A stretch of 64,000 nucleotides of DNA, taken from positions 124,001-188,000 of the forward strand of contig NZ_JADNYL010000002.1 of assembly GCF_017168195.1 (NCBI RefSeq). Direction: 5' to 3'. Of this stretch, positions 47,681 through 57,507 are shown one piece after another; positions within the stretch are counted from its first letter, which is position 1, and each line of letters opens with the position of its first letter. The notes beneath the pieces are model-generated. The model had not been told where the DNA came from. It made no database searches and saw only the letters and a program-made list of their open reading frames with translations. The position numbers and the translations under genes are program-made. Source of the DNA: Thalassotalea sp. G2M2-11. GTDB taxonomy: Bacteria; Pseudomonadota; Gammaproteobacteria; Enterobacterales; Alteromonadaceae.

Positions 47681-48526
47681 ATGAGCCACTACAACAACGC
47701 TTCAGAATTAAATACATTAACACTTGGTAAAGCAACGAGTTATTCCTCAACATATGATAATAGCTTGTTACAAGCTGTGCCCAGAAGTTTAAATCGAAGT
47801 GAATTGAATTTATCAAACGATAACTTACCGTTTAACGGTGCTGATGTCTGGTACGGCTACGAATTGTCTTGGTTAAATGCTAAAGGTAAACCCATCGTTG
47901 TTGTGGCAGAATTCACTTTTCCAGCCGATAGTCCAAACATTGTAGAGTCTAAATCATTCAAACTCTACTTAAATAGTTTTAATCAAACCAAGTTTTCTAG
48001 TACTGAAGAAGTCACTCAACGCTTAACCCAAGATCTGTCAAGCACCTGCGGAGCACAAGCAACAGTCACGCTATTTCCCGTAACTGATTGCCCAGCATTA
48101 ATGATTAATCACCCAGAAGCCGAGTGCATAGATGACATAGATATTGAAATTAGCTCTTATGAGTTACAACCTGAACTGTTGCAGCTTTCTAACAATAAGG
48201 CCGTTGTCACTGAAAGCTTATCGTCACATTTATTAAAATCTAACTGCCTGATCACTAACCAACCTGACTGGGCGAGTATTTATATTAATTATTCAGGCCA
48301 AGCAATTGATAAGAGCTCATTATTAAAATATTTGATCTCATTTCGCCAACACAATGAGTTCCATGAACAATGTGTTGAACGAATATTTTGCGATATCCAG
48401 CAGCAATGCCAACCAGAATCATTAACAGTGTTTGCTCGATACACTCGCCGTGGAGGTTTAGATATCAACCCTTATCGAAGTTCAACCACAAATAAGCCTC
48501 CTCATGCCAGAACGTTAAGGCAATAG
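47681..48526 (+). CDS. queF: NADPH-dependent 7-cyano-7-deazaguanine reductase (long-form QueF)
   Basis: Reduces preQ0 to preQ1 in queuosine synthesis. 281 residues, the two-domain YqcD form. The NADPH-site motif ESKSFKLYLNSFN lies near 89-101, and the catalytic cysteine is C189 in NCLITNQPDWASIYINY, with Asp196 of the same motif. E. coli QueF uses the equivalent Cys190. Other queuosine genes are not in the window. Divergent from syd. Confidence 0.96.
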   Translation: MSHYNNASELNTLTLGKATSYSSTYDNSLLQAVPRSLNRSELNLSNDNLPFNGADVWYGYELSWLNAKGKPIVVVAEFTFPADSPNIVESKSFKLYLNSFNQTKFSSTEEVTQRLTQDLSSTCGAQATVTLFPVTDCPALMINHPEAECIDDIDIEISSYELQPELLQLSNNKAVVTESLSSHLLKSNCLITNQPDWASIYINYSGQAIDKSSLLKYLISFRQHNEFHEQCVERIFCDIQQQCQPESLTVFARYTRRGGLDINPYRSSTTNKPPHARTLRQ

Positions 48527-48721
48527 TTCAAAATTCAAGCAATCATTACGAAAGTTTACATTTATTAATCAGATATTAACTTTCTATACTGACAATTTTA
48601 TTTCAGGTGTATATGATGAATATTTAGCTATTAATGACTATTATTTTATTGTTAATAGCCTACTATTAAACATAACTAGCGAAAATAAATGAGCTAAGGC
48701 TGACAAGGATTTTGATTTTTC

Positions 48722-50305
48722 ATGGCTAATAACGCTACAGCTGATAGAGAACTGATTGCATTAAAGCGTAAGTTGGATTGCGCAATTGAATCCCGCTCAA
48801 CCATTGATGAACAATTGAAACATCAAAATACATTGTTCACTGAATTTATTATTAAATTAAGTCAAACCTGTAAAGGAATTGATATTGCTCTTGATAATAA
48901 ATTAGCAAAACTTAGAACACTGTTTGTTAAGTCTGCTTCAATTGATGAGGTCGAGAAACTTACCAAAGAGATCTCATTGCAATTACAAAAGTTTTCATCG
49001 AAAAACGATCATGAAATAAGCCAATTACGCCAGCAATTCTCTTCTGCAGGCACCGCATTACAAAAAGTAAATGGTCTACCTGCTGAGCTACGAAGAAATC
49101 TAAGAAGCCTGCTAAAAGAAAATGAGCAATCCAAAGATGCCTTATCGCAATATGTGCCATTATTAAGCGATCTAGTTGGTTTTTACCAAGCGGCGTTAAA
49201 GCAAGGTAACATTGCACAAAATGGTAATGGTATATCAAACAACAATGCGCCAACTAGTCAGCCGCCTGTTGCTAATCAACACGTTATCCTAAGGTTTAGT
49301 GAGTTTTTGAGTAAAATTCATGTGTCAAAAAAGCATGAAAGTAAACTCAAAAAAATCAAACTTGAACTCAAAGAGAACATGCCCAATGACAAGCTACTCA
49401 ATAGCTTTTTAGCCGCATTTGACTTACTGAGTAATGATTTATTACAAGAGCAAAACACCGCAAAACGCTTTTTATCCACCTTGAGTGAAACGCTTACTAC
49501 GGTGCAGACAGCTGTAACCAGCACACTCAATGTTCAAGAAAAAAACAAAGAACAACATCAAAAGCTAAACATAAGATTACAAAGCCAAATTGATGATATG
49601 TCGACTAACTTAGAACAAGCAAATTCACTGGTGGATATTAAAGTTGATATCAATAGTAAACTAAAAGCAATTGCGGCAACCATTAATGAAAAATCAACAA
49701 TAGAGCATGATCAACAATGTGAATTAGAGCGTAAGCTTGTTGATATGCAAACAAAAGTTAATACGCTTGAGCAACAAAGCAAACAGTTTGAAAAACGTAT
49801 ACATGAACAACATGTTAAAAGCTTACAAGATGCATTAACCAAACTGTATAACAGAGCAGCGTTTGATGAGCACTTTGCCAAAGAAATTGTGCGTTGCCAA
49901 CATAATCATACACCGCTAGCACTGGTGGTTGCAGATCTAGATAACTTCAAACGAATTAATGACACTTATGGCCATACCGCGGGAGACAAAACCCTGCAAG
50001 TCATTGCCAACACGTTTAAAAAATATTTAGATGATTGCTTTATTGCCCGCTATGGCGGAGAAGAGTTTGTCTTTGTGTTTGCCGATTTAGACAAAAACAC
50101 ACTACTTAAAAAATTAAATACACTGAAACTAAAAGTCGCCAAGCTTCCTTTTAAATTTAAAAATAATAAAGTGAGTATGACCTTATCTATTGGTGTCACC
50201 TTTATCCAGCCTGACGATAATGTTCACATTGCATTTGAACGGGCCGATACCGCACTCTATCAAGCGAAAAAGCAAGGTAAAGATAAAGTTATTTATATTG
50301 AATAA
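48722..50305 (+). CDS. GGDEF diguanylate cyclase with long coiled-coil sensor region
   Basis: 527 residues, no membrane helix. About 360 N-terminal residues are helical with many Leu/Lys/Gln heptads and a Ser/Asn/Pro-rich break near 170-185; the GGDEF domain follows (LQDALTKLYNRAAFDEHFAK to the end). The active site reads RYGGEEF, so c-di-GMP synthesis is expected. The upstream RxxD inhibitory site is not seen: the aligned positions read LDDC. Weak AAGGAT ribosome site. Followed at 38 bases by ppnN. Confidence 0.93.
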   Translation: MANNATADRELIALKRKLDCAIESRSTIDEQLKHQNTLFTEFIIKLSQTCKGIDIALDNKLAKLRTLFVKSASIDEVEKLTKEISLQLQKFSSKNDHEISQLRQQFSSAGTALQKVNGLPAELRRNLRSLLKENEQSKDALSQYVPLLSDLVGFYQAALKQGNIAQNGNGISNNNAPTSQPPVANQHVILRFSEFLSKIHVSKKHESKLKKIKLELKENMPNDKLLNSFLAAFDLLSNDLLQEQNTAKRFLSTLSETLTTVQTAVTSTLNVQEKNKEQHQKLNIRLQSQIDDMSTNLEQANSLVDIKVDINSKLKAIAATINEKSTIEHDQQCELERKLVDMQTKVNTLEQQSKQFEKRIHEQHVKSLQDALTKLYNRAAFDEHFAKEIVRCQHNHTPLALVVADLDNFKRINDTYGHTAGDKTLQVIANTFKKYLDDCFIARYGGEEFVFVFADLDKNTLLKKLNTLKLKVAKLPFKFKNNKVSMTLSIGVTFIQPDDNVHIAFERADTALYQAKKQGKDKVIYIE

Positions 50306-50343
50306 CTTTCCCCTTGTTATCCTTGTATTCATAGGAGGCTATT

Positions 50344-51690
50344 ATGCATATAGAACTTAATCCTGTTGGGAATATGAACCTACTATCTCCGGTTGAGGTA
50401 GCACAGTTACAGCAATCAGCAAGTAGCCAACTCTATCAATTATATCGTAATTGTTCGTTGGCTGTTTTAAATGCTGGCAGCCATACAGATAACGCTGAAG
50501 AAATTTACCAGCAATTCCAAGATTTTAATATTCAGGTATTACGCCGTGAACGCGGAGTAAAAATTGCGTTAGAAAATCCACCACAACACGCATTTGTTGA
50601 CGGCAAAATCATTAAGGGGATTCAAGAACATTTATCGGCAGTCTTAAGAGATATTTTATTCACCAATACCCGCTATCAAAAAAATATTGAAGAAAGTGTC
50701 AATATAACCCATGTGACTTTTGATATTTTAAGAAATGCCAATGTTATTATGCCCCATACAGACCCTAACTTAGTGACATGCTGGGGAGGACACTCCATTA
50801 ATGAGTCAGAGTATAAATACACCAAAGAAGTCGGCTACCAGCTTGGTTTAAGAAATTTCAATATTTGTACTGGCTGTGGTCCAGGGGCAATGAAAGGCCC
50901 AATGAAAGGCGCCAATATTGGTCATGCTAAACAACGTAACTCAAAAGGACGGTATATCGGTTTAACCGAGCCAAGCATTATTGCTGCTGAGCCTCCTAAT
51001 CCTATTGTCACTGAACTTGTGATCATGCCTGATATCGAAAAAAGGTTAGAAGCCTTTGTGAGAATTTCACACGGTATTATTATTTTTCCAGGCGGCGCAG
51101 GAACAGCTGAAGAGCTGCTTTATATTTTAGGCATTATGCTTAACCCCAAAAACAAAGCGCAGCAATTACCGATCATCTTAACCGGCCCTGCTGAGAGTGC
51201 AGACTATTTTAAACAAATAGATAAATTTATTGGTGCTACCCTAGGCAGCGAGGCTCAAGCGTTATACCAAATTATTGTTGATGATCCTAAAGCGGTAGCC
51301 AAAACCATGAAATCTGGATTGAGTGACGTACTTACCTACCGTAAACAAACAGGTGATGCCTATCACTTTAACTGGTCACTGGTAATCGAGAGTGATTTCC
51401 AACACCCTTTTATTCCAACCCATGACAATATGCTCGCCAATGAAATTAGCTTTGATTTAGATACCGCGACATTGGCTGCTAATTTAAGACGAGTATTTTC
51501 AGGCATTGTTGCAGGCAACGTCAAAACGGATGGTATTCAACAAATTCGTCAACATGGGCCCTATACCATTCAAGGTGATAAAAAAATCATGGCATTAATG
51601 GACGAATTGCTCAACTCATTTGTTTGCCAGCAACGAATGAAATTACCTGGCAGTAAATACATTCCGTGTTATCAAGTTGTCAGGGATTAA
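50344..51690 (+). CDS. ppnN: Pyrimidine/purine nucleotide 5'-monophosphate nucleosidase PpnN (YgdH)
   Basis: Cleaves nucleoside monophosphates to base and ribose-5-phosphate; in E. coli it is stimulated by (p)ppGpp. 448 residues. The central LOG domain has the motifs [20 protein letters not shown] and [13 protein letters not shown] (PGGxGTxxE). The flanking DUF4478/DUF3412-type regions are of the expected length. A near-consensus AGGAGG precedes the ATG. xni follows at once on the same strand. Confidence 0.95.
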   Translation: MHIELNPVGNMNLLSPVEVAQLQQSASSQLYQLYRNCSLAVLNAGSHTDNAEEIYQQFQDFNIQVLRRERGVKIALENPPQHAFVDGKIIKGIQEHLSAVLRDILFTNTRYQKNIEESVNITHVTFDILRNANVIMPHTDPNLVTCWGGHSINESEYKYTKEVGYQLGLRNFNICTGCGPGAMKGPMKGANIGHAKQRNSKGRYIGLTEPSIIAAEPPNPIVTELVIMPDIEKRLEAFVRISHGIIIFPGGAGTAEELLYILGIMLNPKNKAQQLPIILTGPAESADYFKQIDKFIGATLGSEAQALYQIIVDDPKAVAKTMKSGLSDVLTYRKQTGDAYHFNWSLVIESDFQHPFIPTHDNMLANEISFDLDTATLAANLRRVFSGIVAGNVKTDGIQQIRQHGPYTIQGDKKIMALMDELLNSFVCQQRMKLPGSKYIPCYQVVRD

Positions 51691-51694
51691 TCAT

Positions 51695-52504
51695 ATGTCA
51701 ATTCACTTGGTATTAATTGATGCATTAAACCTGATCAGGCGTATTTATGCTGTTCAAGAGCGGCCATTTCTTCTCAATAACGAGTTAGCTGAAAATACCA
51801 AACAGCAAGTACTGTTTAATACCGAGCAAGCTTGTTGCAAAGCATTAAGCAACATTATCGATATCCATCAACCAACGCATGCTTTAGCCGTTTTTGATAG
51901 CAAGCAACCTTGTTGGCGTTACCAACTATATCCCGATTATAAAAAAGGGCGAAAGAAAATGCCTGAACACCTTGCTGAGCGTTTGCATCAGATTCAAGAT
52001 GCCTTTATGGAACAACAAGTTGACTCATTAGAGCCTGACGAAGATGAAGCTGATGATATCATTGCAACCTTAGCACTCAAAGTAGCACTTCGTGGACAAC
52101 AAGTGACGATCATTTCAACCGACAAATGCTTCCTTTCTCTGCTCAATCATAACATTCACGTATATGATTATTTTAACCGTCGCTACCTTGATCAAAGCTA
52201 TGTCAAAGATAAATTTGACGTAAAACCAGCACAGCTACTCGATTTATGGACCCTAACAGGCGATACAACCAACAAAATCCCTGGTGTTCAAGGCATTGGC
52301 CAAGTCACTGCGTCTGAACTGCTTAATAGCTATGGTTCGCTGAACGCGCTGTTAGTGGCAAATGATTTAAAAGCAAGTATCAAAGAGAAGCTTGATCGCC
52401 ATATTGAACAAATTGAGCTAAGCAAACAGCTATTACAATTAAAACAAAATATCCCCTTAGGCTTTAATCTAAAAGATATCCGTTTAGCAAACGATGAGCA
52501 ATAA
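51695..52504 (+). CDS. xni: Flap endonuclease Xni (exonuclease IX, YgdG)
   Basis: 269 residues from ATG 51695, with CAGGGA upstream; the TTG at 51677 lies inside ppnN and is less likely. Acidic metal site in DEDEADDIIATLALKVA, the FLAP entry segment DYKKGRKKMPEHLAER, and the H3TH DNA-binding motif VQGIGQVTASELL. It resembles the polymerase I 5'-nuclease domain without the polymerase. Gene order ppnN-xni is near that of E. coli. Confidence 0.94.
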   Translation: MSIHLVLIDALNLIRRIYAVQERPFLLNNELAENTKQQVLFNTEQACCKALSNIIDIHQPTHALAVFDSKQPCWRYQLYPDYKKGRKKMPEHLAERLHQIQDAFMEQQVDSLEPDEDEADDIIATLALKVALRGQQVTIISTDKCFLSLLNHNIHVYDYFNRRYLDQSYVKDKFDVKPAQLLDLWTLTGDTTNKIPGVQGIGQVTASELLNSYGSLNALLVANDLKASIKEKLDRHIEQIELSKQLLQLKQNIPLGFNLKDIRLANDEQ

Positions 52505-52613
52505 ATGCGTTTAACGCTCCATTTTACAGGTTTAACAGCCCAGCACTTCCATTCACTTTCACATATAGTTATCCTATACGTCAAAATGTTCTGTGTTTTA
52601 TTTAAGGTTAAAA

Positions 52614-53060
52614 ATGAGTAAAAAGGTTATCTCACGTATATTGTTAGCACTAGCTGCTTATGGTGTTTTTGTTGCATTAGTGGTTAACTTTTACGACGAT
52701 AGTCCTGCTAACATGCAATGGAAAGATCGTGAGGCCTATAACCGTCAATTTATTAATAGTCTTAAATTAGGGAAATTTACTTTCGAACAGGCGATTGAGA
52801 AACTCGGTAGCCCAGATATCACCGAAGCGAAATTAGTCGACAACACTAACTTTCAAGTATTGTTCTATCGCACTCAACACGTAAAATCCGATGGCTTAAC
52901 GACTCAAGATGAATGTTCCTACATGCTATTTATCAATAATAAACTCATTGAGTACGCGAAAGCCGAACATTATGAAGGTTTAGATGAAATCATCACGGAA
53001 TACACCATAAAAAACGCTTTCAACAAACAAAACCAACCAATAGATACTCTGCACAACTAA
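52614..53060 (+). CDS. DUF3192 protein, membrane-anchored paralogue
   Basis: 148 residues from ATG 52614 (AAGG eight bases before). An N-terminal hydrophobic helix without a lipobox (ISRILLALAAYGVFVALVV) anchors a periplasmic DUF3192 domain. FQVLFYRTQHVKSDGLTTQD is nearly the same as in the lipoprotein at 46163-46543, as is the region before it (EKLGSPDITEA). The two probably arose by duplication. Function unknown. Confidence 0.8.
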   Translation: MSKKVISRILLALAAYGVFVALVVNFYDDSPANMQWKDREAYNRQFINSLKLGKFTFEQAIEKLGSPDITEAKLVDNTNFQVLFYRTQHVKSDGLTTQDECSYMLFINNKLIEYAKAEHYEGLDEIITEYTIKNAFNKQNQPIDTLHN

Positions 53061-53336
53061 GGCGCGTTGACTTTATATACTCGACTTAGGTCTTATTGTG
53101 TATTTTTTGATCTTAGTTAAATTAAGCATTCAGGTAATAACTTATAATCTATAGACTAAACTAAAGGTGCTTAAGTTATATCTACCACTATGCAATCTAG
53201 TTAATATTTGTTAGTAAAAACGAAAGTTTTCCATCTGGCTTACACGCATAAAACATGATATAAACCAGCGCAATTGACCATGCTAGCGAGAAAAGCGTGG
53301 GAGTAATGAATTTTCTACTTAAAAAGGCAAAAAACA

Positions 53337-54344
53337 ATGGCTAAACAAACCATCACAGTAATACCCGGTGACGGCATCGGTCCTGATATTATCGACGCAA
53401 CAATAAAAGTATTAGATAAAGCAGGTTGTGATTTTGATTACGAGTATGCAGACGCAGGTTTAGTAGCTTTAGAAAAACATGGTGAACTCGTACCTGAAGA
53501 GACCTTAAAATTAATTGAGAAAAACAAAATCACCTTAAAAGGTCCACTAACAACCCCAGTAGGTGAAGGTTTCACTTCAATTAATGTCACTTTACGTAAA
53601 CAATTTCAATTATATGCAAACGTGCGCCCAGTCCTTTCTTTTAAAGGCACGAAAGCACGTTATGACAATATTGACATCATCACTATTCGTGAAAATACTG
53701 AAGGCATGTACTCAGGCTTAGGGCAAACAACGACAGAAGATGGTTCAGAAGCCGAAGCAAAAAGCCTGATCACTCGTGAAGGCGCAGAGCGTATTGTCAC
53801 TTTTGCTTATGAGACAGCACGTAAAGAAGGCCGTAAAAAGGTCACTGCAGTACATAAAGCCAATATCTTAAAATCAACTTCAGGTTTATTCTTAAAAGTG
53901 GCTCGTGAAGTTGCTAAGCGTTATCCTGACATTGAATCAACAGAGATGATCGTTGATAACTGCTGTATGCAATTGGTGATGAACCCTGAGCAATTTGACG
54001 TGATCGTTACCACGAACCTATTCGGTGATATTCTCTCTGATCTATGTGCAGGCTTAGTGGGCGGCTTAGGCATGGCTCCAGGAGCTAATATTGGTAAAGG
54101 ATGTGCAATTTTCGAAGCCGTACATGGCAGTGCACCTGATATTGCAGGTAAAAACCTAGCTAACCCAACATCAGTTATCTTAGCGGCAATTCAAATGCTA
54201 GAGTACTTAGAAATGGCTGATAAAGCGGATGCAATTCGTAAAGCCATTACTGATGTTATCGAAAGTGGTGATCGCACAACGCGTGATTTAGGCGGCACAC
54301 ACGGTACGACAGACTTTACAGAAGCATTGTTAGAACGTCTATAA
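53337..54344 (+). CDS. NAD-type isocitrate dehydrogenase
   Basis: Oxidatively decarboxylates isocitrate to 2-oxoglutarate; TCA cycle. 335 residues, short type related to mitochondrial IDH3 and LeuB. Substrate-binding SINVTLRKQFQLYANVRPV, RENTEGMYSG, metal site LFGDILSDLCAGLVGG, and cofactor segment HGSAPDIAGKNLANPTS, in which Asp-Ile at the ribose position indicates NAD rather than NADP. AAGGC precedes the ATG. A 275-base gap before it probably holds its own promoter. Confidence 0.92.
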   Translation: MAKQTITVIPGDGIGPDIIDATIKVLDKAGCDFDYEYADAGLVALEKHGELVPEETLKLIEKNKITLKGPLTTPVGEGFTSINVTLRKQFQLYANVRPVLSFKGTKARYDNIDIITIRENTEGMYSGLGQTTTEDGSEAEAKSLITREGAERIVTFAYETARKEGRKKVTAVHKANILKSTSGLFLKVAREVAKRYPDIESTEMIVDNCCMQLVMNPEQFDVIVTTNLFGDILSDLCAGLVGGLGMAPGANIGKGCAIFEAVHGSAPDIAGKNLANPTSVILAAIQMLEYLEMADKADAIRKAITDVIESGDRTTRDLGGTHGTTDFTEALLERL

Positions 54345-54365
54345 AGACAACATTACATTGCACAT

Positions 54366-54396
54366 AAAAAAAACGGCTTAATTAGCCGTTTTTTTT
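54366..54396. terminator. Bidirectional terminator between idh and rlmM
   Basis: Stem AAAAAAAACGGCT / AGCCGTTTTTTTT with a 5-base loop between convergent genes. Confidence 0.88.
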
Positions 54397-54410
54397 ATGT
54401 CTGGATTAAA

Positions 54411-55493
54411 TTAAAGCTGAGGTAAAGGCGATAACAGTCGCGCATGAACGGTAACTTCTTCACGATCATAATACAGGTGTTTAGCATAAAGCTCATATTT
54501 CACTTGATGCTCCGAAAACATATCCTTCATGGTTTGTAAATCATCAACAACTTGCTGATAACGTCCTTTCATTGGCAATTTAAGGTTAAACATCGCTTCT
54601 TTACAATAACCGTGTAATAACCAATTAGCCATTAGCTTAGCCACCCGCTGAGGCTTTTCAATCATATCACACACTAACCAATAAACGTTTTGCTTTTGCG
54701 GTACATACTTAAAGCCATCAAACATTTTATGCTTAACCTGCCCTGTTTCCATTAACGACTCAGCCATCGGGCCATTATCGACAGCAGTCACCATCATACC
54801 TCGTCGCACCAATTGGTATGTCCAACCACCTGGTGCAGCACCTAAGTCAACCGCATTCATTCCGGAAGTCAATCGAGTTTCCCACTCAGATTTAGGAATA
54901 AAATGTAAAAACGCTTCGTCTAATTTCAAGGTTGATCGACTTGGCGCTTGGTTAGGAAATTTCAATCTCGGTATGCCCATCACATGAGGAGAAGTATTAT
55001 GTCCAAGCGAAAAACCTAACATAACTTCTGAACCACTAAAGAACAAAGCATGTAATACAGCGCCACTTTTATCATTTTTTTCAGTCAGCACTTTATTTTT
55101 GCGTAATGCCTGACGCAAAGGCACCGCTAGTTTGCGACAAAACTTAGATAAGGCTTTACCATCGTTAGTATCGGGAGTTTCCATCCTTAAATCAGCGTAT
55201 TGCCACTCTGTACCTAATTGCTCACAAATGGCTTCAACACGATTATATTCAGGTAAAGCGATCCGCTCGGTTAAACTCACAAACCACTGGCGTGCAAAAA
55301 TCAAACGTTTAAGCGGTATCCGCTCCATCAGTTTTTCACCTTCTTCAGGGTTGTTCAGGTGAAAAAAAACAATACCTTGCTTCTTCGTTAGTTGTAAGTA
55401 GCCATAGACTTCATTCCATGCCGCTTTTTCTTGAATTTCCGCGCCACACTCTTTTTCAAAGCCTGGGCGGCAATATAAAACTATTGATGTCAT
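54411..55493 (-). CDS. rlmM: 23S rRNA 2'-O-ribose C2498 methyltransferase RlmM
   Basis: 360 residues: an N-terminal THUMP-related domain and a Rossmann-fold methyltransferase with [22 protein letters not shown] and FNLKLPMKGRY, including the catalytic Lys-Asp-Lys-Glu set. Its ATG overlaps the stop of the DUF423 gene by 4 bases. The rlmM-ygdD-gcvA neighbourhood is conserved with E. coli, with one hydrolase gene inserted here. Confidence 0.96.
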   Translation of the reverse strand: MTSIVLYCRPGFEKECGAEIQEKAAWNEVYGYLQLTKKQGIVFFHLNNPEEGEKLMERIPLKRLIFARQWFVSLTERIALPEYNRVEAICEQLGTEWQYADLRMETPDTNDGKALSKFCRKLAVPLRQALRKNKVLTEKNDKSGAVLHALFFSGSEVMLGFSLGHNTSPHVMGIPRLKFPNQAPSRSTLKLDEAFLHFIPKSEWETRLTSGMNAVDLGAAPGGWTYQLVRRGMMVTAVDNGPMAESLMETGQVKHKMFDGFKYVPQKQNVYWLVCDMIEKPQRVAKLMANWLLHGYCKEAMFNLKLPMKGRYQQVVDDLQTMKDMFSEHQVKYELYAKHLYYDREEVTVHARLLSPLPQL

Positions 55494-55882
55494 TTTTCTT
55501 TAGTACCTATAGAAACAAAAGCAAGTAAAATCCAAGCTAGGGCTAAAATAACGCCGCCAAATGGTGCCAGTTTACCTAAATCATCAATGCCAGTATAAGT
55601 TTTCATATATAAGCTGCCACTAAAAGTCAGAATACCAACAATAAATAACAACGATGAAATAAGTAATACCCGAGATAATTTAACTCGATAAGACAATATA
55701 CTCGCAAGTGCGGCTAATGTATGGATTATTTGGTAATGATGCGCCGTAACTAAACGCGCTTTATCCGCCAAAATTAACTGTTGACCAGCATGTGCAAGCC
55801 AAGCGCCTAATAGTACCGAACTCGCACCACTTAGTGCAATCAAAACCAATAAAACCTTCGCAAAATTAACGCCATTCATCAA
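55490..55882 (-). CDS. ygdD: DUF423 (YgdD-like) inner-membrane protein
   Basis: 130 residues, four membrane helices. It opens with LVLIALSGASSVLLGAWLAH, the typical DUF423 first helix, and has FSGSLYMKTYTG and LAPFGGVILALAWILLAF near the end. Function unknown. It overlaps rlmM by 4 bases and the hydrolase gene by 17, so the three form one coupled operon. Confidence 0.9.
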   Translation of the reverse strand: MMNGVNFAKVLLVLIALSGASSVLLGAWLAHAGQQLILADKARLVTAHHYQIIHTLAALASILSYRVKLSRVLLISSLLFIVGILTFSGSLYMKTYTGIDDLGKLAPFGGVILALAWILLAFVSIGTKEK

Positions 55883-56498
55883 TAAATGCCTCTATTTTAT
55901 CTAGTGCTGAACTCAAATGCTGCTCATGGCTGTAACCTGACTTTTTACGCGGCTTCAAATCATGATCGCCATCAGCTAAAAATTCAACTTGCACTGAAGA
56001 AGGTAAATCATATTCTGAGATTTCTTGCTGATTACCTAATGCATCACGCGTGCCTTGCACCACAAGAATTGGCTTCAAGCTTTGCTGCAAAGGTTCAAGG
56101 CGAAGCTTCTCAGGCTGTTTTTGAGGGTGAAATGGATAACCTAAACAAATAACGCCACGAAACCGTTGCTCAGGCTGATTCGCGATAGTGGCTGCTACTC
56201 TGGAGCCCATCGACTTACCGATCAAAAAAACCGGTAAGCTTGTTTCTAAGCTCGCTAATACTTGATTAAAGCAATCGACTAACTTAGGCATGCGCTCTGG
56301 CGGGTAACGTTTGCCATCAGCCAAACGCTTATCCATGTAGTTAAAATTAAAACGTAAGACATTAAACTGTCGTTGGTTCAACTGCTCAGATACTTGCTCT
56401 AAAAACGCTGACGATTTATCCGCACCTGCACCATGAGCAAATACAAGGTACGCTTTAGCATTAGTTACTTCTTGTTGAATGATAGATGGCGAGTTCAT
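55866..56498 (-). CDS. Alpha/beta hydrolase, KANL3/Tex30 family
   Basis: 210 residues. The oxyanion segment LVFAHGAGADKSSAFL, nucleophile motif LIGKSMGSR (GxSxG), acid GTRDALGN and catalytic His in FLADGDHDLKPRK are all present. The family is dienelactone-hydrolase-like; substrates in bacteria are unknown. It is the first gene of the hydrolase-ygdD-rlmM unit. The start ATG is preceded by AGGAAGAG. Confidence 0.88.
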   Translation of the reverse strand: MNSPSIIQQEVTNAKAYLVFAHGAGADKSSAFLEQVSEQLNQRQFNVLRFNFNYMDKRLADGKRYPPERMPKLVDCFNQVLASLETSLPVFLIGKSMGSRVAATIANQPEQRFRGVICLGYPFHPQKQPEKLRLEPLQQSLKPILVVQGTRDALGNQQEISEYDLPSSVQVEFLADGDHDLKPRKKSGYSHEQHLSSALDKIEAFIDEWR

Positions 56499-56528
56499 TA
56501 TCTCTTCCTAGCATTATCGATTATTAAT

Positions 56529-56553
56529 TGCTCTCTTTTGTTAATAGAGAGCA
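56529..56553. terminator. Hairpin after gcvA
   Basis: 8-bp arms TGCTCTCT / AGAGAGCA with a 9-base loop, between gcvA and the hydrolase gene. The T tract is poor, so termination efficiency is uncertain. Confidence 0.45.
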
Positions 56554-56583
56554 TTAAGGGTATTAAGCTAATAGCGCACACAT

Positions 56584-57507
56584 CTATGCTAACAGCTCGT
56601 CATCTTCTTCAATAAGCTCTTGTTCTTCAGCAACGGTTTCCAAAACCCAATTACGAAAAGTCGCTATTTTACCAACATCTAACTGACTTTCACGACACAC
56701 AATATAAAAAGCATCTTTACTGATCAGCTTATGGTCAACAGGGACCACTAAACGACCTGCGTCAATTTCTGGTTTGGCTAACACTCCTTGCACTAATGCA
56801 ATCCCTTGCCCATAAACAGCCGCTTGCAATACCATCGCTGAATGACTAAAGATAGGGCCATGGTTAACGTTTGTCGCTTTAATATCGGCTTCTTTAAACC
56901 ACCTTTTCCAATCGCGCCTTGATGTATCATGCAATAAATTATGCAAAGTAAAATCTTCAACACTCGTTAATGGCTTTTCCCCCTCTAATAATAAAGGCGA
57001 GCAAACGGGTAATAAATATTCAGTATGTAATTTATTTGCATGGATATTCGGCCATCGACCTCGGCCATGGTAAATGGCAACATCAACATCTTCTGTCAAT
57101 AAGCCGTCGGTCTGATCAACGGCTTTAATACGCACATCTATATCTGGGTTGTCTTGACTAAAACGAGTTAGGCGTGGCACTAACCATTGAATGGCAAAGC
57201 TAGGTTGTAAACTTACCGTGATAGCACCTTTAGCTCCTCGCGCAAGTAACCGTTCGGTCGCATCATTGATTGAGTTAAACACATCTTTAATGTCTAAAAA
57301 ATAAGCTTGCCCTTCTTCTGTTAATAACAAAGCTCTATTTTTTCGCATAAATAACTTTAACCCTAAATACTCCTCTAAGGATTTAATTTGATGACTTATC
57401 GCCGCTTGAGTAACGAATAATTCTTCAGCAGCTCGAGTAAAACTCAGTTGGCGAGCGGATGCTTCAAACGCTTTAAGGGCGTTAAGTGGAGGTAAACGTA
57501 TAGCCAA
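56584..57507 (-). CDS. gcvA: LysR-type regulator GcvA (glycine cleavage activator)
   Basis: 307 residues. HTH segment ARQLSFTRAAEELFVTQAAI then SHQIKSLEEYLG, followed by TVSLQPSFAIQWLVPRL, HDTSRRDWKRW and GPIFSHSAMVLQAA, closely following E. coli GcvA. GcvA controls gcvTHP with glycine and GcvR. I choose TTG 57507 as start: AGGTGAT lies 3 bases before it and the next residues, AIRLPPLNALKAF, align with the E. coli start SKRLPPLNA. No gcv operon is in the window. Confidence 0.92.
   Translation of the reverse strand: MAIRLPPLNALKAFEASARQLSFTRAAEELFVTQAAISHQIKSLEEYLGLKLFMRKNRALLLTEEGQAYFLDIKDVFNSINDATERLLARGAKGAITVSLQPSFAIQWLVPRLTRFSQDNPDIDVRIKAVDQTDGLLTEDVDVAIYHGRGRWPNIHANKLHTEYLLPVCSPLLLEGEKPLTSVEDFTLHNLLHDTSRRDWKRWFKEADIKATNVNHGPIFSHSAMVLQAAVYGQGIALVQGVLAKPEIDAGRLVVPVDHKLISKDAFYIVCRESQLDVGKIATFRNWVLETVAEEQELIEEDDELLA

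Noticed and set aside
53061-53336. Possible small RNA or riboswitch before idh
   Set aside because: No stable stem-loop or known riboswitch consensus could be found; it looks like a normal AT-rich promoter region.
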